Positions 18,584-29,500 are shown, counted from the first letter of the stretch. The stretch: DNA of 64,000 bases from Limosilactobacillus reuteri (GCF_013694365.1 NZ_CP059275.1:1612001-1676000); one strand, 5' to 3'. Notes: generated from the letters alone by a model not told the origin. Numbers and translations: made by a program.

Positions 18584-18832
18584 ATGGAATTTCCTAAAAA
18601 GGGAGATATTATAATTGCCGATGCAGAACTTCACGCAGGACATGAAATGGGTGGACATAATCCTAAAAAAGGAAATATCCGCAGACATTATGTTGTCATG
18701 AGTACATCCGCCTATAATGAGGCAACCCATATGTTTATTGGGATGCCAATCACAACCGCTAACTATTCTAACAATCCTCGTTACATGCCCATTTTATTGA
18801 ACTACTCCCACTTAGCTAAACCTACGGTTTAA
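18584..18832 (+). pseudogene. MazF/PemK-like toxin interrupted by the IS605-type right end
   Basis: Residues 1-71 match a MazF/PemK endoribonuclease (FPKKGDIIIADAELHAGHEM and RRHYVVMS, PITTANYSNNPRYMPIL). From about residue 72 the frame runs into the element's terminal sequence (18796-18832), adding LNYSHLAKPTV and a stop. The C-terminal third of the toxin is lost, so it is very probably inactive. The antitoxin-like gene follows at 18833. Natural order is normally antitoxin first, so this pair is shown reversed. Confidence 0.85.
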
Positions 18833-19075
18833 ATGACTGTTAAACTGAGACAAACTGGTAATTCAAGAACGTTAACCGTACCGTCAGGAATTAAAGTAAC
18901 TGGAGAAGAATATACCGTAAAGAATGTTGGTAAGACAATTGTATTTACCCCTGTTGCAAAAAGGAAAAATATTTTTGCCACCAAAGATTGGAAAGAATAC
19001 GATTATCAAAAAGATATCGAAAACGACCCAGCATTACAGCCAGTAAAACAAGTAGGACGTGAGGCAATTGATTAA
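18833..19075 (+). CDS. MazE/AbrB-like antitoxin
   Basis: This 80-residue protein has a SpoVT-AbrB type swapped-hairpin N-terminus (VKLRQTGNSRTLTVPSGI) and a polar C-terminal tail that in MazE-type antitoxins wraps the toxin. It is intact, whereas its toxin partner is truncated by an insertion. It may survive as an orphan antitoxin or regulator. Confidence 0.82.
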   Translation: MTVKLRQTGNSRTLTVPSGIKVTGEEYTVKNVGKTIVFTPVAKRKNIFATKDWKEYDYQKDIENDPALQPVKQVGREAID

Positions 19076-19189
19076 ATGGTAAAAGAAAAAGACCTTTACC
19101 AGGACGTTCACGAAAGTAGTATAAAGTATGCTAAAATGATAAAGATTATTAAGACCAATCAACGTTATGCACTGACTGGCCTTTTGTAA
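19076..19189 (+). CDS. Short hypothetical protein (37 aa)
   Basis: A small open frame beginning MVKEKDLYQDVHESSIKYA and ending ALTGLL, exactly filling the space between mazE and the surface protein gene with zero gaps at both sides. I recognise no family. It may be a fragment of a larger gene, since many other frames in this window are decayed. Confidence 0.4.
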   Translation: MVKEKDLYQDVHESSIKYAKMIKIIKTNQRYALTGLL

Positions 19190-21040
19190 ATGAAGAAAAG
19201 AAAATTAAAGAAGAGTTTAGCAACAACTGCGACGGTAATGGCTGTTACAACGGGGGTGACGGCCATTAGTAATTCCGCTAAAGCTGATACAGTACAAAAT
19301 AGTAAAAATACTATTCAACAAACGCTGCCTGATACGAACCAACAAGCTCAGCGAAATGTCAGTACAGCCCAAGACGCAGTGAATAGAGCCAATGCTGATG
19401 TAGCAACCGCAAATAATGATCTTAATATTGCTAATCAAAATTTGGCAGACGCGGATTCTCAAGCAAAGGTACAGGAAAAAATAAGCAATAGTTCAAATCA
19501 GGCTGTTAATAATGCTCAGCAAGAATTTGATAATGTTCAAAGTGACTTAACAAAGTATCAACAAGAGTATCAGCGAATACTGAAAGTTCCGGTATTCTAT
19601 TTAAATACTATGATGAATTCAGACAAACCTTTAGTATTTGACTTAGCAAACTATGATGGTTATAAAGGACAGAATGCACAAGCGGAAAAGAATTTTAAAC
19701 TCAAAGCATATCGGGATAATATTGATCTCTTAAAAGAAGTTATTAGAAGAAATCAGAGCTTTGTTGACAATGATTATAAAAATACACCGGCTTATTATAA
19801 CTTAGGCACCATTAATTATGAAATAAATGCAGTTAATAAGGAATTAGCAGAGCTTAATCAAATAATAGCTGAAAAGAAAAAAGGTACTTTTAACCAATAT
19901 CAACATTATCATGATTGGATTACAAAGGATCGTTCGCGTTCATGGCTAGATTTAGAATCTGCGGATATCAGTGATATTCAAGAGATAATTGATTGGCATC
20001 ATAAAATAATAGAAGAAGACCAAAGGAAGACTGCTGAGATATTGCCAATTGCGAAAAAAGAATTAGAAACTGGAAATTACTATTTAAGTGTTTCTAAGAA
20101 TCTTTTGCCACAGCTGGAAGAAGTGACTAACAATCTTATTGAGACACAAGAAAAGCTTACATATGCTAAAAGTAATTTAGATTCAACAAGACGGAAAGCT
20201 TGGCAAGATAGTGTACTCTTATCACAAATTGAAGGAGATCGTGCTAATGCTCAATCTCAAGCAATCAATGCGCAAACGAAGCTCTTACAAGCACTTCTCA
20301 ATAAGACAAATTCACAAGAAAAGTTAGCGTCAGCAAAAGAGAAACTTCCGGCACAAACTGATGCCTTAAAGTATAGCTCGCTAATCACCCTTGAACCACT
20401 AACAGTTGAGCCGGGAGTAACTCCTGCTCCTAAAGTTACGACAGCGATTGCGGTTGAAAATGATGATCATCAGAATAAAGCTGTTATTACTTTACCCGGC
20501 GATGAACAAGAAAATAAGCTACCCCAGGGAACAAAAGTAGTGTGGAAAGATGATGCTAAAGTTGCAGCCGATCTTCAACATCTTGGAAAGCATACTGAAG
20601 ATGTCTTGATTGTTTTTCCTGATGGATCGGTAATTTTAACTAGCGAGCAAGTTACTGTTTCCGCAACAGAAAAACAGGCAGACGCTAATAAAGAGACTTC
20701 GCCTGCACAGAAAACGATTGATAGTACCCAAGAAAATAATATGCGTGCGAATGATCTTTCTGCCCAGGTAGTGGAAGTTAATGATGATAATCAAACCTCA
20801 GCACCAGAAATATTGGTGACTTCGCAAACCAAGCAACATACCGTCCGACCAAACGGGGTAATAAAAGGTCAGACAGCACTGAATAACATTGTCCAGCCTT
20901 CATTAGCTAAGTCTTTTAAGAATAAAACAACAAATAATATTTTGCCACGAACCGGGGATGAATCTTCACTTCCGATTATTGCCCTTGGCGCTGTTATTGG
21001 GCTAGCAGGAATTGGGGCAGCACTCAGACGGTACGAATAA
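19190..21040 (+). CDS. LPXTG-anchored coiled-coil surface protein (SEC10/PgrA-like)
   Basis: 616 residues. The N-terminus has a signal peptide (basic MKKRKLKK, hydrophobic core, cut near SAKAD at about 33). Long coiled-coil stretches at about 40-130 and 270-400 are rich in Ala, Asn, Gln and Glu. The centre resembles SEC10/PgrA surface-exclusion-like proteins of lactobacilli. A Rib-like segment with the FPDGS signature (about 415-495) precedes a linker and the sorting signal LPRTG (585-589), with hydrophobic segment and basic tail. Probably cell-wall anchored by a sortase such as the one at 11134; likely adhesion or aggregation, not proven. Confidence 0.82.
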   Translation: MKKRKLKKSLATTATVMAVTTGVTAISNSAKADTVQNSKNTIQQTLPDTNQQAQRNVSTAQDAVNRANADVATANNDLNIANQNLADADSQAKVQEKISNSSNQAVNNAQQEFDNVQSDLTKYQQEYQRILKVPVFYLNTMMNSDKPLVFDLANYDGYKGQNAQAEKNFKLKAYRDNIDLLKEVIRRNQSFVDNDYKNTPAYYNLGTINYEINAVNKELAELNQIIAEKKKGTFNQYQHYHDWITKDRSRSWLDLESADISDIQEIIDWHHKIIEEDQRKTAEILPIAKKELETGNYYLSVSKNLLPQLEEVTNNLIETQEKLTYAKSNLDSTRRKAWQDSVLLSQIEGDRANAQSQAINAQTKLLQALLNKTNSQEKLASAKEKLPAQTDALKYSSLITLEPLTVEPGVTPAPKVTTAIAVENDDHQNKAVITLPGDEQENKLPQGTKVVWKDDAKVAADLQHLGKHTEDVLIVFPDGSVILTSEQVTVSATEKQADANKETSPAQKTIDSTQENNMRANDLSAQVVEVNDDNQTSAPEILVTSQTKQHTVRPNGVIKGQTALNNIVQPSLAKSFKNKTTNNILPRTGDESSLPIIALGAVIGLAGIGAALRRYE

Positions 21041-24000
21041 ATGAGTAACTGGCGTAATCTATTTGCACAACGAATTTATGAACGAGGGAAAGATTACTAC
21101 TATCGCGGCAGAGTTAAAAGCTTAATTTTTGATGCAGACGATAATTTTTCTGCAATCGTTAAGGGAAATCGGGCTTATAAAGTAACTGGTAGATACCATA
21201 ATGGAAAGTTTTCTAAACTTCATTGTGATTGTCCCTATGCGCAGGATAACCATCGTTGTAAACACATGGCCGCGGCTTTAGAAGCGATTGATGATGGTTC
21301 GGCAAATATTGAACCGCAAAAATCGTTAGGTGAGGTTTTTCAATCAGCTTTTCCGCCAAACCGTTTACCAGTTGATCCGCAGAGTTTTCTAAGTAAAGAA
21401 GTCTTTCCGCTACGGCTGATTGAACATGTCTTTACTAATCTTGACGATGTTCAAATCATTTCTGAGATCCTAATTAAAGCTGCAGATGCTTATTTTACAA
21501 TTCCTGGAGCTAAGTGGAATTATTCAGTGGCTGGGCGTTTTAAACAATATTACTTTTCAGTGCTAGTTGCTTTTAATCGAAAAACGATTGTGGACGTCCA
21601 GGTAAACTTTGTAAAGACAAGAGAAGGACAACAGATCGCTAAAATGGTTGCCCTTTATTGCTTATTAAAGTACCTTGATCAACATAATATTGAAGAGAAT
21701 ACTAATGAAGCGGCCCGGCAAATGCTAGCTAATTTTCTTGATCGCGCTCCTGATAGTCAGACGATCATTACTGCTAATATCGGTGAATACTACGATGGTG
21801 GTCAATACCTTTACTTCCGGGCAGGTGTACCAGATCATATGTATAAATTTCCAAACTTGACAACCTTAACAAATGGGATTGCCCGTGGTGAGCGGCTTCG
21901 TTTAGGAAAGTTCTTTGATCAGCAAATTATCCCCGAAAACCTTGATAAAGATAGCAAACAATGGTTAGACTTGATCATCAAGCTATCCTCGACCGCTGAT
22001 TTAACGCGCGATGGGTATTACGAAGCATCCGTAAAAAATGAGCTGCCCCTGGCTGGCGTGATTATGGATGAAGTTGATCAAATATTAAAGACTGGTAATA
22101 CACTTTATAATCGGTGGAAAGTGCCTATTAAGCGGGAAGAACGTGCATTAAAAGCGACAGTTTCAATTAAAGCATATGGTGCCGATGACGATCCAAGTCG
22201 TCATCTTGATGTTAGTGTTGACCTTCCTGCTGACCTTATTCATGGACAGGCAGCCTATTACCACCTTGATGACCATACCTGGACTGCTTTTACAGGAATA
22301 ACCCCTAATAAGTTAGACCCTGTTTTTCCAGTAACCAGTGATCTTGTCTTTGGTGTTGATACTATGGCTGAGTTTTACCGCTATGTGTTGCCCAAGCTTC
22401 AGTCGATGTTTTCAGTCGAGCTGCCCCAAGATCGCGATTTATCAAAGTTTTTACCTCCATTACCAACAGTAGTTTTCTTATTGGATTATCATGACGAACA
22501 AATTTATTGTGACTTGGCAACTGAAATTGATGGCAAAACACAAAAAATTAAGAAAATTGATGACCTTCCGCAATTTTTGATGCAAAGAGTTGAACGGGTA
22601 CTAGCTAAATATTTCACCAAGTTTAATCAAACCGGGACTAGAGCAGTTCTGTTAGTTGATGAGGCAACAAATTTGCTAGCAACTGGCGTCAATGAATTAC
22701 AAGAAATAGGAATTGCTAAGGCTACTCCTGCATTTAATGGGTTATACAAACAGCCGTTTACTAAGGTAAGTGTCGGTATCTCCGTTGACTCTGGCCTTTT
22801 AAAGCTTGATTTTGGGGATGATCAACTAACCGCTAAAGAAATCAAGCAAATTCTAAGAGATTTTCGACCGCATAAACAGTATTATCAATTGGGCAAGAAA
22901 ACCTTGAAGATGGATGAACCTTCGCTAGCTGAATTAGTTGAGACATTGCGCAAAATGGGAATCTCATCACGTGATTTTACTGCGGAAGAACTTAAATTGC
23001 CGGTGTATCGTGCTCTTTATCTTGATGATCTTTTATCCCACCAAGAAGCATTGAATTATCGTACTACTTCAGAATTGCACCAGCTAGTTACTGATGTTAA
23101 AACTCCGCAGAAAGATTTTAAGGTGCCGGCAAATCTTCATGCAACATTGCGTCCCTATCAATATGATGGTGTCCAGTGGTTAATGGCCTTAATGAAGTAT
23201 CATTTTGGTGGACTGCTGGCGGATGAGATGGGATTAGGCAAGACCCTGCAGATTATTACTGTTCTATTAAGTGAACAAGGAAACGGACAGAATTTAATTG
23301 TTGCCCCAGCAGCAGTTATCTATAATTGGCAAGATGAGCTTAAAAAGTTTGCGCCAGACCTTAAAGTAACTGTTCTTGATGGTAGTAAAGCTGAACGACG
23401 GAAACAGTTTGCGCAAAGTACAGAAAGGGATATCATTATTACTTCCTATGATGCCGCCAAACGAGATATTGATTTTTATGAAGGGCATGTCTTTAATATT
23501 GAAGTTATTGATGAGGCCCAGTACATTAAAAATCCCCAAACTGCTGCCGCTAAAACAGTCAAAGCGATCAATGCTAAGCAGCGTTTTGCTTTAACTGGAA
23601 CTCCGATTGAGAATCGGTTAAGCGAACTTTGGAGTATTTTTGACTACTTGATGCCTGGTTTTCTCGGTTCTTATCAGCAGTTCCGCAAACAATATGAAGG
23701 ACCGATTATTAAAAATCAGGATGACCAAGCTCAGGACGACTTAAAACGTTTGGTACAACCATTCATGCTCCGTCGTTTGAAGAAAGATGTCCTTAATGAT
23801 TTACCGATGAAAAATGAACAGGTATTTTTAACACCCATGGTTGGTAAACAAGAAAGTCTATATCAGGCACGGGCTCAAAGATTGATAAGACAGATTCAAA
23901 AACAGAATGATGAAGAATTTCAGCAGAATAAATTAGCAGTCTTGGCAGAAATTACTCGTCTTCGTGAACTATGCTGCAGTCCTCAATTGTTAGATGGAGG

Positions 24001-24526
24001 GTACAGTGGTCCTTCGGGAAAAATTAAGGCAACTATGAACTTAATTAAGGATGAAGTGGCGGATAATCATAAAATTTTACTCTTCTCGCAGTTCACATCG
24101 GCATTAGCAATTTTAAAAGAAAAACTTGCTAAAGCAGGAATTAAGTACTTTATGATTGAAGGAAAGACAAAGAAAGCAGATCGTTTACAATTTGTTGATG
24201 AATTTAATTCCTATGATCAGCCAGCTGTCTTTTTAATTTCTCTGAAAGCAGGAGGAACGGGGTTAAATCTTACGAGTGCTGATGTTGTCATTCATTTTGA
24301 CCCGTGGTGGAATATTGCGGCTGAAAATCAGGCGACTGACCGTGCTCATCGTATTGGTCAAAAGAATAACGTAACGATTTACAAGATGATTGCACAAAAC
24401 ACAATTGAAGAGAAGATCATTGAAATGCAACAGAAGAAAGCAGCTCTTGCCAATTCTATTCTTTCAGGAAACGAGCTAGCAAATGCCGTCATCAACAAGG
24501 AGACGCTTCTCAACATTCTCAAATAA
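21041..24526 (+). CDS. SNF2-family DEAD/DEAH helicase with SWIM zinc finger
   Basis: This 1161-residue protein has an N-terminal SWIM motif (Cys62, Cys64, Cys73, His75 in HCDCPYAQDNHRCKH), a long middle region, then a Swi2/Snf2 ATPase. The Walker A is DEMGLGKT at 728-735, with DEAQ near 825 and a helicase C domain ending in DRAHRIGQ. Bacterial members are linked to RNA polymerase recycling (RapA-like) or DNA translocation, but the exact role of the SWIM type is unknown. Confidence 0.9.
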   Translation: MSNWRNLFAQRIYERGKDYYYRGRVKSLIFDADDNFSAIVKGNRAYKVTGRYHNGKFSKLHCDCPYAQDNHRCKHMAAALEAIDDGSANIEPQKSLGEVFQSAFPPNRLPVDPQSFLSKEVFPLRLIEHVFTNLDDVQIISEILIKAADAYFTIPGAKWNYSVAGRFKQYYFSVLVAFNRKTIVDVQVNFVKTREGQQIAKMVALYCLLKYLDQHNIEENTNEAARQMLANFLDRAPDSQTIITANIGEYYDGGQYLYFRAGVPDHMYKFPNLTTLTNGIARGERLRLGKFFDQQIIPENLDKDSKQWLDLIIKLSSTADLTRDGYYEASVKNELPLAGVIMDEVDQILKTGNTLYNRWKVPIKREERALKATVSIKAYGADDDPSRHLDVSVDLPADLIHGQAAYYHLDDHTWTAFTGITPNKLDPVFPVTSDLVFGVDTMAEFYRYVLPKLQSMFSVELPQDRDLSKFLPPLPTVVFLLDYHDEQIYCDLATEIDGKTQKIKKIDDLPQFLMQRVERVLAKYFTKFNQTGTRAVLLVDEATNLLATGVNELQEIGIAKATPAFNGLYKQPFTKVSVGISVDSGLLKLDFGDDQLTAKEIKQILRDFRPHKQYYQLGKKTLKMDEPSLAELVETLRKMGISSRDFTAEELKLPVYRALYLDDLLSHQEALNYRTTSELHQLVTDVKTPQKDFKVPANLHATLRPYQYDGVQWLMALMKYHFGGLLADEMGLGKTLQIITVLLSEQGNGQNLIVAPAAVIYNWQDELKKFAPDLKVTVLDGSKAERRKQFAQSTERDIIITSYDAAKRDIDFYEGHVFNIEVIDEAQYIKNPQTAAAKTVKAINAKQRFALTGTPIENRLSELWSIFDYLMPGFLGSYQQFRKQYEGPIIKNQDDQAQDDLKRLVQPFMLRRLKKDVLNDLPMKNEQVFLTPMVGKQESLYQARAQRLIRQIQKQNDEEFQQNKLAVLAEITRLRELCCSPQLLDGGYSGPSGKIKATMNLIKDEVADNHKILLFSQFTSALAILKEKLAKAGIKYFMIEGKTKKADRLQFVDEFNSYDQPAVFLISLKAGGTGLNLTSADVVIHFDPWWNIAAENQATDRAHRIGQKNNVTIYKMIAQNTIEEKIIEMQQKKAALANSILSGNELANAVINKETLLNILK

Positions 24527-25297
24527 ATGGTTGATTTGCATTGTCACCTTTTGCCGGGGATTGATGATGGTTCAAAAAGTATGGAGATTTCATTGCGACT
24601 TGCAAAAGAAGCAACAGAAAACGGGGTTACCCATGCACTTTTGACTCCTCACCATATGAACGGGCACTATGTAAACCATAAACAAGATGTTTTAGCGCGA
24701 ACAAAAGAATTTCAAGAAGAACTAGAGAAAAATAATATTCCATTAACTGTCTTTCCTGGACAAGAAGTGCGAATTAATGGTCAGCTAATTGAAGCCCTTG
24801 ATAATGATGATATTTTATTCGCTGATGAGAGTGGAAAGTATATGATGCTGGAATTTCCAGACAATGATGTACCTCATTACACTAACCAGATGATTTTTAA
24901 CCTTCAACAACGGGGAATTACGCCAGTGGTTGTTCACCCTGAGCGGAATACCAAGATCATGGCTGAACCGGACTTGCTTTATCAAATGCTGGAAAAAGGG
25001 TGCTTGTCGCAAGTTACCGCTAGTTCCTATGTTGGTACATTTGGTAAAAAAGTCGAAAAATTCAGTAAAAACCTGATTGCGGCTGGTCAAGGGTATATCT
25101 TTGCTTCTGATGCTCATGACCTTCCAGGACGAAAATACGAAATGCAGCAGGCCTTTGACAAATTATCGCGTGAATTTGGCGCTGACGTTGCCCAAGAATA
25201 CCAAGATAATGCGCGAGCTATCATTAACGGGGATGAAATTGGTCGTCATCAGATTAAGAAGATTCAGCAACGTAAGAAATTATTTGGGTTATTTTAA
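24527..25297 (+). CDS. PHP-type protein-tyrosine phosphatase CpsB/Wzb family
   Basis: This 256-residue metal-dependent phosphatase has the PHP signature DLHCHLLPGIDDG at residues 3-15, later metal ligands in VVHPERN, and ASDAHD near 198. It is related to CpsB/YwqE, which removes phosphate from the tyrosine kinase controlling capsule or exopolysaccharide chain length. No kinase or polysaccharide genes are next to it here. Confidence 0.88.
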   Translation: MVDLHCHLLPGIDDGSKSMEISLRLAKEATENGVTHALLTPHHMNGHYVNHKQDVLARTKEFQEELEKNNIPLTVFPGQEVRINGQLIEALDNDDILFADESGKYMMLEFPDNDVPHYTNQMIFNLQQRGITPVVVHPERNTKIMAEPDLLYQMLEKGCLSQVTASSYVGTFGKKVEKFSKNLIAAGQGYIFASDAHDLPGRKYEMQQAFDKLSREFGADVAQEYQDNARAIINGDEIGRHQIKKIQQRKKLFGLF

Positions 25298-25404
25298 AGC
25301 GCAGTACAACAATGGCCTTCAGCGTCCGGCAAAGTCGAACGCTGAAGGCCTATTGCTTGCGGGGGCTCGAAAACGAAGTCACAAGTGACTTCTGTCTCGC
25401 TCCC
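25298..25404. repeat. Intergenic stretch with copy 2 of the two-hairpin repeat
   Basis: Hairpin A has arms 25314-25329 and 25335-25350; hairpin B has arms 25375-25382 and 25385-25392. Relative to copy 1 (10939-11133) the long stem differs at two positions where both bases of a pair changed together (C:G to T:A and A:T to G:C). A C:A mismatch in copy 1 is C:G here. Flanks GCGCAGTACAACAAT and TGCGGGGGCTC are shared. It lacks about 21 bases present in the linker of copy 1. The open frame of sbcD extends back into it, but the true sbcD start is after it. Confidence 0.87.
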
Positions 25405-26523
25405 ATGCGTTTTTTACATACGGCTGATTGGCATATTGGCAAGACATTAAACGATTTTAGCTTGCTTGATGATCAGCTAGCAACCTTTAAGCAGATTGAA
25501 GCAATTGCCAAAGACCAGCAAGTTGATGCGATAGTGATTGCCGGGGATTTATATGATCGGTCCGTGCCTAATGAAGCAGCGGTTAAGCTCTTAAACCAGA
25601 TGCTGCAAGACTTAAACTTGACTGATCATTTTCCTTTACTGGCAATCAGTGGGAACCATGATTCAGCAATCCGTTTAAGTACAGGGACTGATTGGTTTGC
25701 TTACCAGTCATTTTTCTTAAATACTAACATTAATGATACTTTTACCCCGGTCACAATCAAGGATACCCAATTTTTCTTGTTGCCATTCTTTGGGATTCAA
25801 GAAGTTCGCAACTACTTTAATGATGACAAGATTAAAAATGTCAATGATGCGATGGGGCGGATTACAACTGAGATGGAAAAGCATTTTGCTCCTGATAAAA
25901 GGCATGTTCTTGTCGCCCATTTCTTTGCGGCTGGAAGTAAGCGAACGGCTGATTCTGAAACTTTGATTGAGGTTGGCGGATTGAGTGCAGTCACGACAGA
26001 TGTTTTAGCTCCCTTCGATTATGTTGCTCTTGGTCACCTTCATAACCGCAATGCTTTAAATGACGAAAAAGTTAAGTATAGTGGCTCTCCAATGAAATTT
26101 TCAGTATCGGAAGCCAAGCAAGAAAAGGGCGTTTGGATTGTTGATACAGCACCTTTTAAGGCCGAGTGGGTTCCATTATCGCCAGTTCATGATATTCACC
26201 TTTTGAAAGGGAGTTTTGCTGAACTGGCTACAAAACCCGCGGAAGCATTACAGGAAGATTTTTATGACATTGAATTGACCGACCAAGAACGAATCCTCGA
26301 TGTGCTAAACAAGTTACGCGAATATTATCCGAAGATTGTCCGCCTTCATCGGACACATCAGGCCAAGCAGGTTCAACTCAACCTTAGTAAGAAACGTGCT
26401 CAGGAATCGCCCCTTGATTTGCTTACGGATTTTTATTTCCAAACGATGGGAAATGATTTAACAGGCCGCCAAAAGAAGTGGGCAGAAAGGGCCTTGACTC
26501 AAATTATGAAAGGGGAGGAATAG
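25405..26523 (+). CDS. sbcD: Exonuclease subunit SbcD (Mre11-like nuclease)
   Basis: 372 residues, starting MRFLHTADWHIGKTLNDF. This is the Mre11-type metallophosphoesterase of the SbcCD complex that cuts DNA hairpins and protein-blocked ends. Metal motifs are DWHIGK (8-13), GDLYDR, GNHDS and GHLH. I chose ATG 25405 because the longer frame back to 25312 would translate the intergenic repeat. Its last codons contain AGGGGAGG, a strong ribosome binding site for sbcC, so the sbcD-sbcC order is native. Confidence 0.94.
   Translation: MRFLHTADWHIGKTLNDFSLLDDQLATFKQIEAIAKDQQVDAIVIAGDLYDRSVPNEAAVKLLNQMLQDLNLTDHFPLLAISGNHDSAIRLSTGTDWFAYQSFFLNTNINDTFTPVTIKDTQFFLLPFFGIQEVRNYFNDDKIKNVNDAMGRITTEMEKHFAPDKRHVLVAHFFAAGSKRTADSETLIEVGGLSAVTTDVLAPFDYVALGHLHNRNALNDEKVKYSGSPMKFSVSEAKQEKGVWIVDTAPFKAEWVPLSPVHDIHLLKGSFAELATKPAEALQEDFYDIELTDQERILDVLNKLREYYPKIVRLHRTHQAKQVQLNLSKKRAQESPLDLLTDFYFQTMGNDLTGRQKKWAERALTQIMKGEE
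26511..26518 (+). promoter_or_regulatory. Ribosome binding site for sbcC inside the end of sbcD
   Basis: AGGGGAGG lies within the last codons of sbcD, five bases before the sbcC ATG at 26524. It is one of very few canonical sites left in the window. It survives because it is inside coding sequence, which shows that removal of spacers, not an unusual translation system, explains the lack of sites elsewhere. Confidence 0.85.
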
Positions 26524-29500
26524 ATGCGTCCATTAACGATTGAACTACATTACTTTGGGCCGTATGAGCATCAAGTGATTGACTTTACGCAGTTCACAGA
26601 GCATTCCTTATTTCTGGTAGCAGGGAATACTGGTGCGGGGAAAACCACGATTTTTGATGCAATGAGTTATGCACTTTTTGGTCAAACAACCAATGATCGT
26701 GATCGGTCGGCAGCTGCTTTACGTTCTGATTTTGCACCAGCTGACCAAGAAACAATGGTGAAGTTTACCTTTGAACACCAAGATCTTAAATATCAAATTA
26801 TGCGTCGTCCTAAACAGGTTTTAAAGGGACGGCGCGGCAATTTGGTTGAACATAATCAAGCCGTTGACCTTATCTACCCACTTGAAAGTGATCATCCCCA
26901 TGAAATTACTAAAATCAAGGAAGCAGACACGTTTATTACTGACCTGCTCAACCTAACCTGTGATCAATTTAAGCAGATTGTTCTTCTCCCTCAAGGAAAG
27001 TTTCGGCAGTTTCTTGATTCAGATAGCAATACGAAGGAAGCTCTTTTGCGTGACCTCTTTAATACGTCCCGTTATGAGCAGTGGGCAACGCAATTAAAAA
27101 ACGATTTGCGCGAACAGAAGAAGTCATTAACGGCCCAAGAAACAAAACTTCAATCATTAAAGGAAACCGTAACCGAGATTGATGCGCAATTAGCAACTAA
27201 AGAATGGTTAGCAGAAGCAAAAAATTACTTATCCCGACTAAAGGCTAATCTTGAACACTTGGGCGATGATGAGCAGCAACAGCAAAAGAAAGTTGATCAG
27301 CTTGATGCCCAACTTCATACTGAGCAAGAGTTGAAAAAGAACATTGAGGCATTGGGTGAGCTTGTTAAGGCTGGAGAAATACTGCAAGCTCAAGCGGAAA
27401 AGATCCAAGAAACAAAGCAACAAGTAAAAATCCTTGACTGGTATCAAGAACACCAAACAGAATATCAACGGTGGAAAGATGGCGAAAAGCGTCTCCAAAA
27501 ATTAACAGCAGACAGTAATATTCTCCATGAGGACCTGCGTAATCTTCAAAAGCAACAGCAAGTAATTGAAACAGAACTGCAGCAAACGAGTCAGCGCCAA
27601 GAAGAGATTGATCAGCTTCAAGCAGAGGTCACCGACTTGACGAATAAACTACCATTATTCGATGATCGAGATAAACTAAGATCAACTGTCGATGAACTAC
27701 AGACACACTTAAAGCAGCAGAAAAAACAGCAAGCTGCTTCCCAGAAGAAGTTGCAAGACGCTCAACAGCAATTGACGGTTGTTACTAATAATTTAAAAGA
27801 GCATGAAAACTTGGGTGAAGTTCAAGTTCAAATAGCAAAACAAGAAGTCCTTCAGGAAAAATTAACGACTGCTGGAAAAGATTTAAAGCAATTAGAAACA
27901 AAACTTTTATCTGAAAAGGAAAATTGTGTGAAATTAAAGCAAGAGCAGGGGGATGCTGAAAAGCTCGTTCAAAAATCGCAAAGTAGGTTGGATGACTTGA
28001 ATGATCGCTTTGCCCGTCACCAAATTGCCATTCTTGCTCAAAAATTAAAGCCAGCCACCCCTTGTCCAATTTGTGGATCGCTTGATCATCCCCATCCAGC
28101 AAATTTAGCAGATGATGGTGAATTGGTAACGGAAGCACAAGTTAAAGCAGCAACCGTTAAAGTTCAACAAAATCGTAGTACGTTTGACCAGTTAAAAGAG
28201 CAAGTTCGCCAAAGCGTTTCCCAAATTGCTAACTTAACAACACGGGTAGAAACCAAGCAGGTAAATTTAGCCGAACTATTAGGGGATAATGAATTACCGA
28301 GTGATTGGGAAGGACAAATTGAAAATCACGCTCAAAAACTAGCAGAAATGAAGACTGACCTCGATAGAATAGAACAACAGGTTAAAGAATGGCACCGAGA
28401 AGAGGAAGAATTGGAACGAGAATCCAAGTTCTCTCAAGAAGAATTAGATAAAATAGACGAAAGTGTGAACCGCTGCAAACAGGATTTAATCGCCAAGCAG
28501 ACTATTCTGAAAGAAAAAACAGCCGCTTTACCAGCAAAATTTCCTACTAAAGAAGCTGCTGACAAGCAAATTCAAACTGATCAACTAACGATCAAAGCCT
28601 TTAATAACCAGCTTGAATTATTGCAACAACAACGACAAGAAAATGCCGAAAAATTAGCAGGGACAAATAGTCGGATCGACCAGACTAAAGAAGAACTTGC
28701 CACCCAAACGACGCAACAGGATAACTTACACCAATATCTTGTGAACCTTTTAGCCCAATATGATGTCCAACTTAAATGGAATTTCTGGCAAGAAGCTAGT
28801 GAACAAGTAGCAACATTGTCATCATTACGTGAACAGGTAACGACCTTTGAGAATCAAGTCCAGGATAATCAGTCCCAACAAGAGCGGTTGACTAAGGCCA
28901 TCAATAATCATCCCATGCCAGATATTACGTCAACGCAGACCAAACTTAATACTGAGCGTGAACAACTTCGGCAATATCAGCAAGAAATGGGTCAGTTAAC
29001 TGCTCAGTATAAGCAATTAGAAGAAACGGATCAAAAGGTTATTAAGGTAGTCGAAAAAACCGGAAAACTTGATCAAGAAATTAATGAATTACAAACATTA
29101 ACAGACGTCGTGACTGGGAATACCGAAAATCATGTTAGCCTAGAACGGTATGTATTACAGTCATATTTTCAAGATGTCCTCGTAGCAGCCAATGTTCAGT
29201 TAGAACGATTAACTAATGGCCGCTACCAGTTTGAATTAGCAACGGAAAGTCATGGGGCTGGTGCCAAGTGGAGTGGGCTTGAAGTTAATGTATATGATGA
29301 TAACGCTGGCAGAACGCGAAGTGCCCGGACGCTTTCTGGTGGTGAAAGTTTTATGGCTTCACTTGCCCTTGCTTTAGCTCTTTGTCAGATTGTCCAAGAG
29401 CAAAGCGGGGGGATTAAGATTGATGCGCTCTTTATCGATGAAGGATTTGGTTCCCTTGATCAGCAGGCTCTTGAAGATGCTCTTCATTCCCTTCAAGAAC

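Noticed and set aside
18542-18730. Minus-strand frame opposite mazF
   Set aside because: Shadow of the toxin gene and the IS end; no start signal or family match.
25312-25404. N-terminal extension of SbcD by 31 residues
   Set aside because: The extension translates a repeat found elsewhere in non-coding DNA; SbcD proteins begin at MRFLHTADWH.
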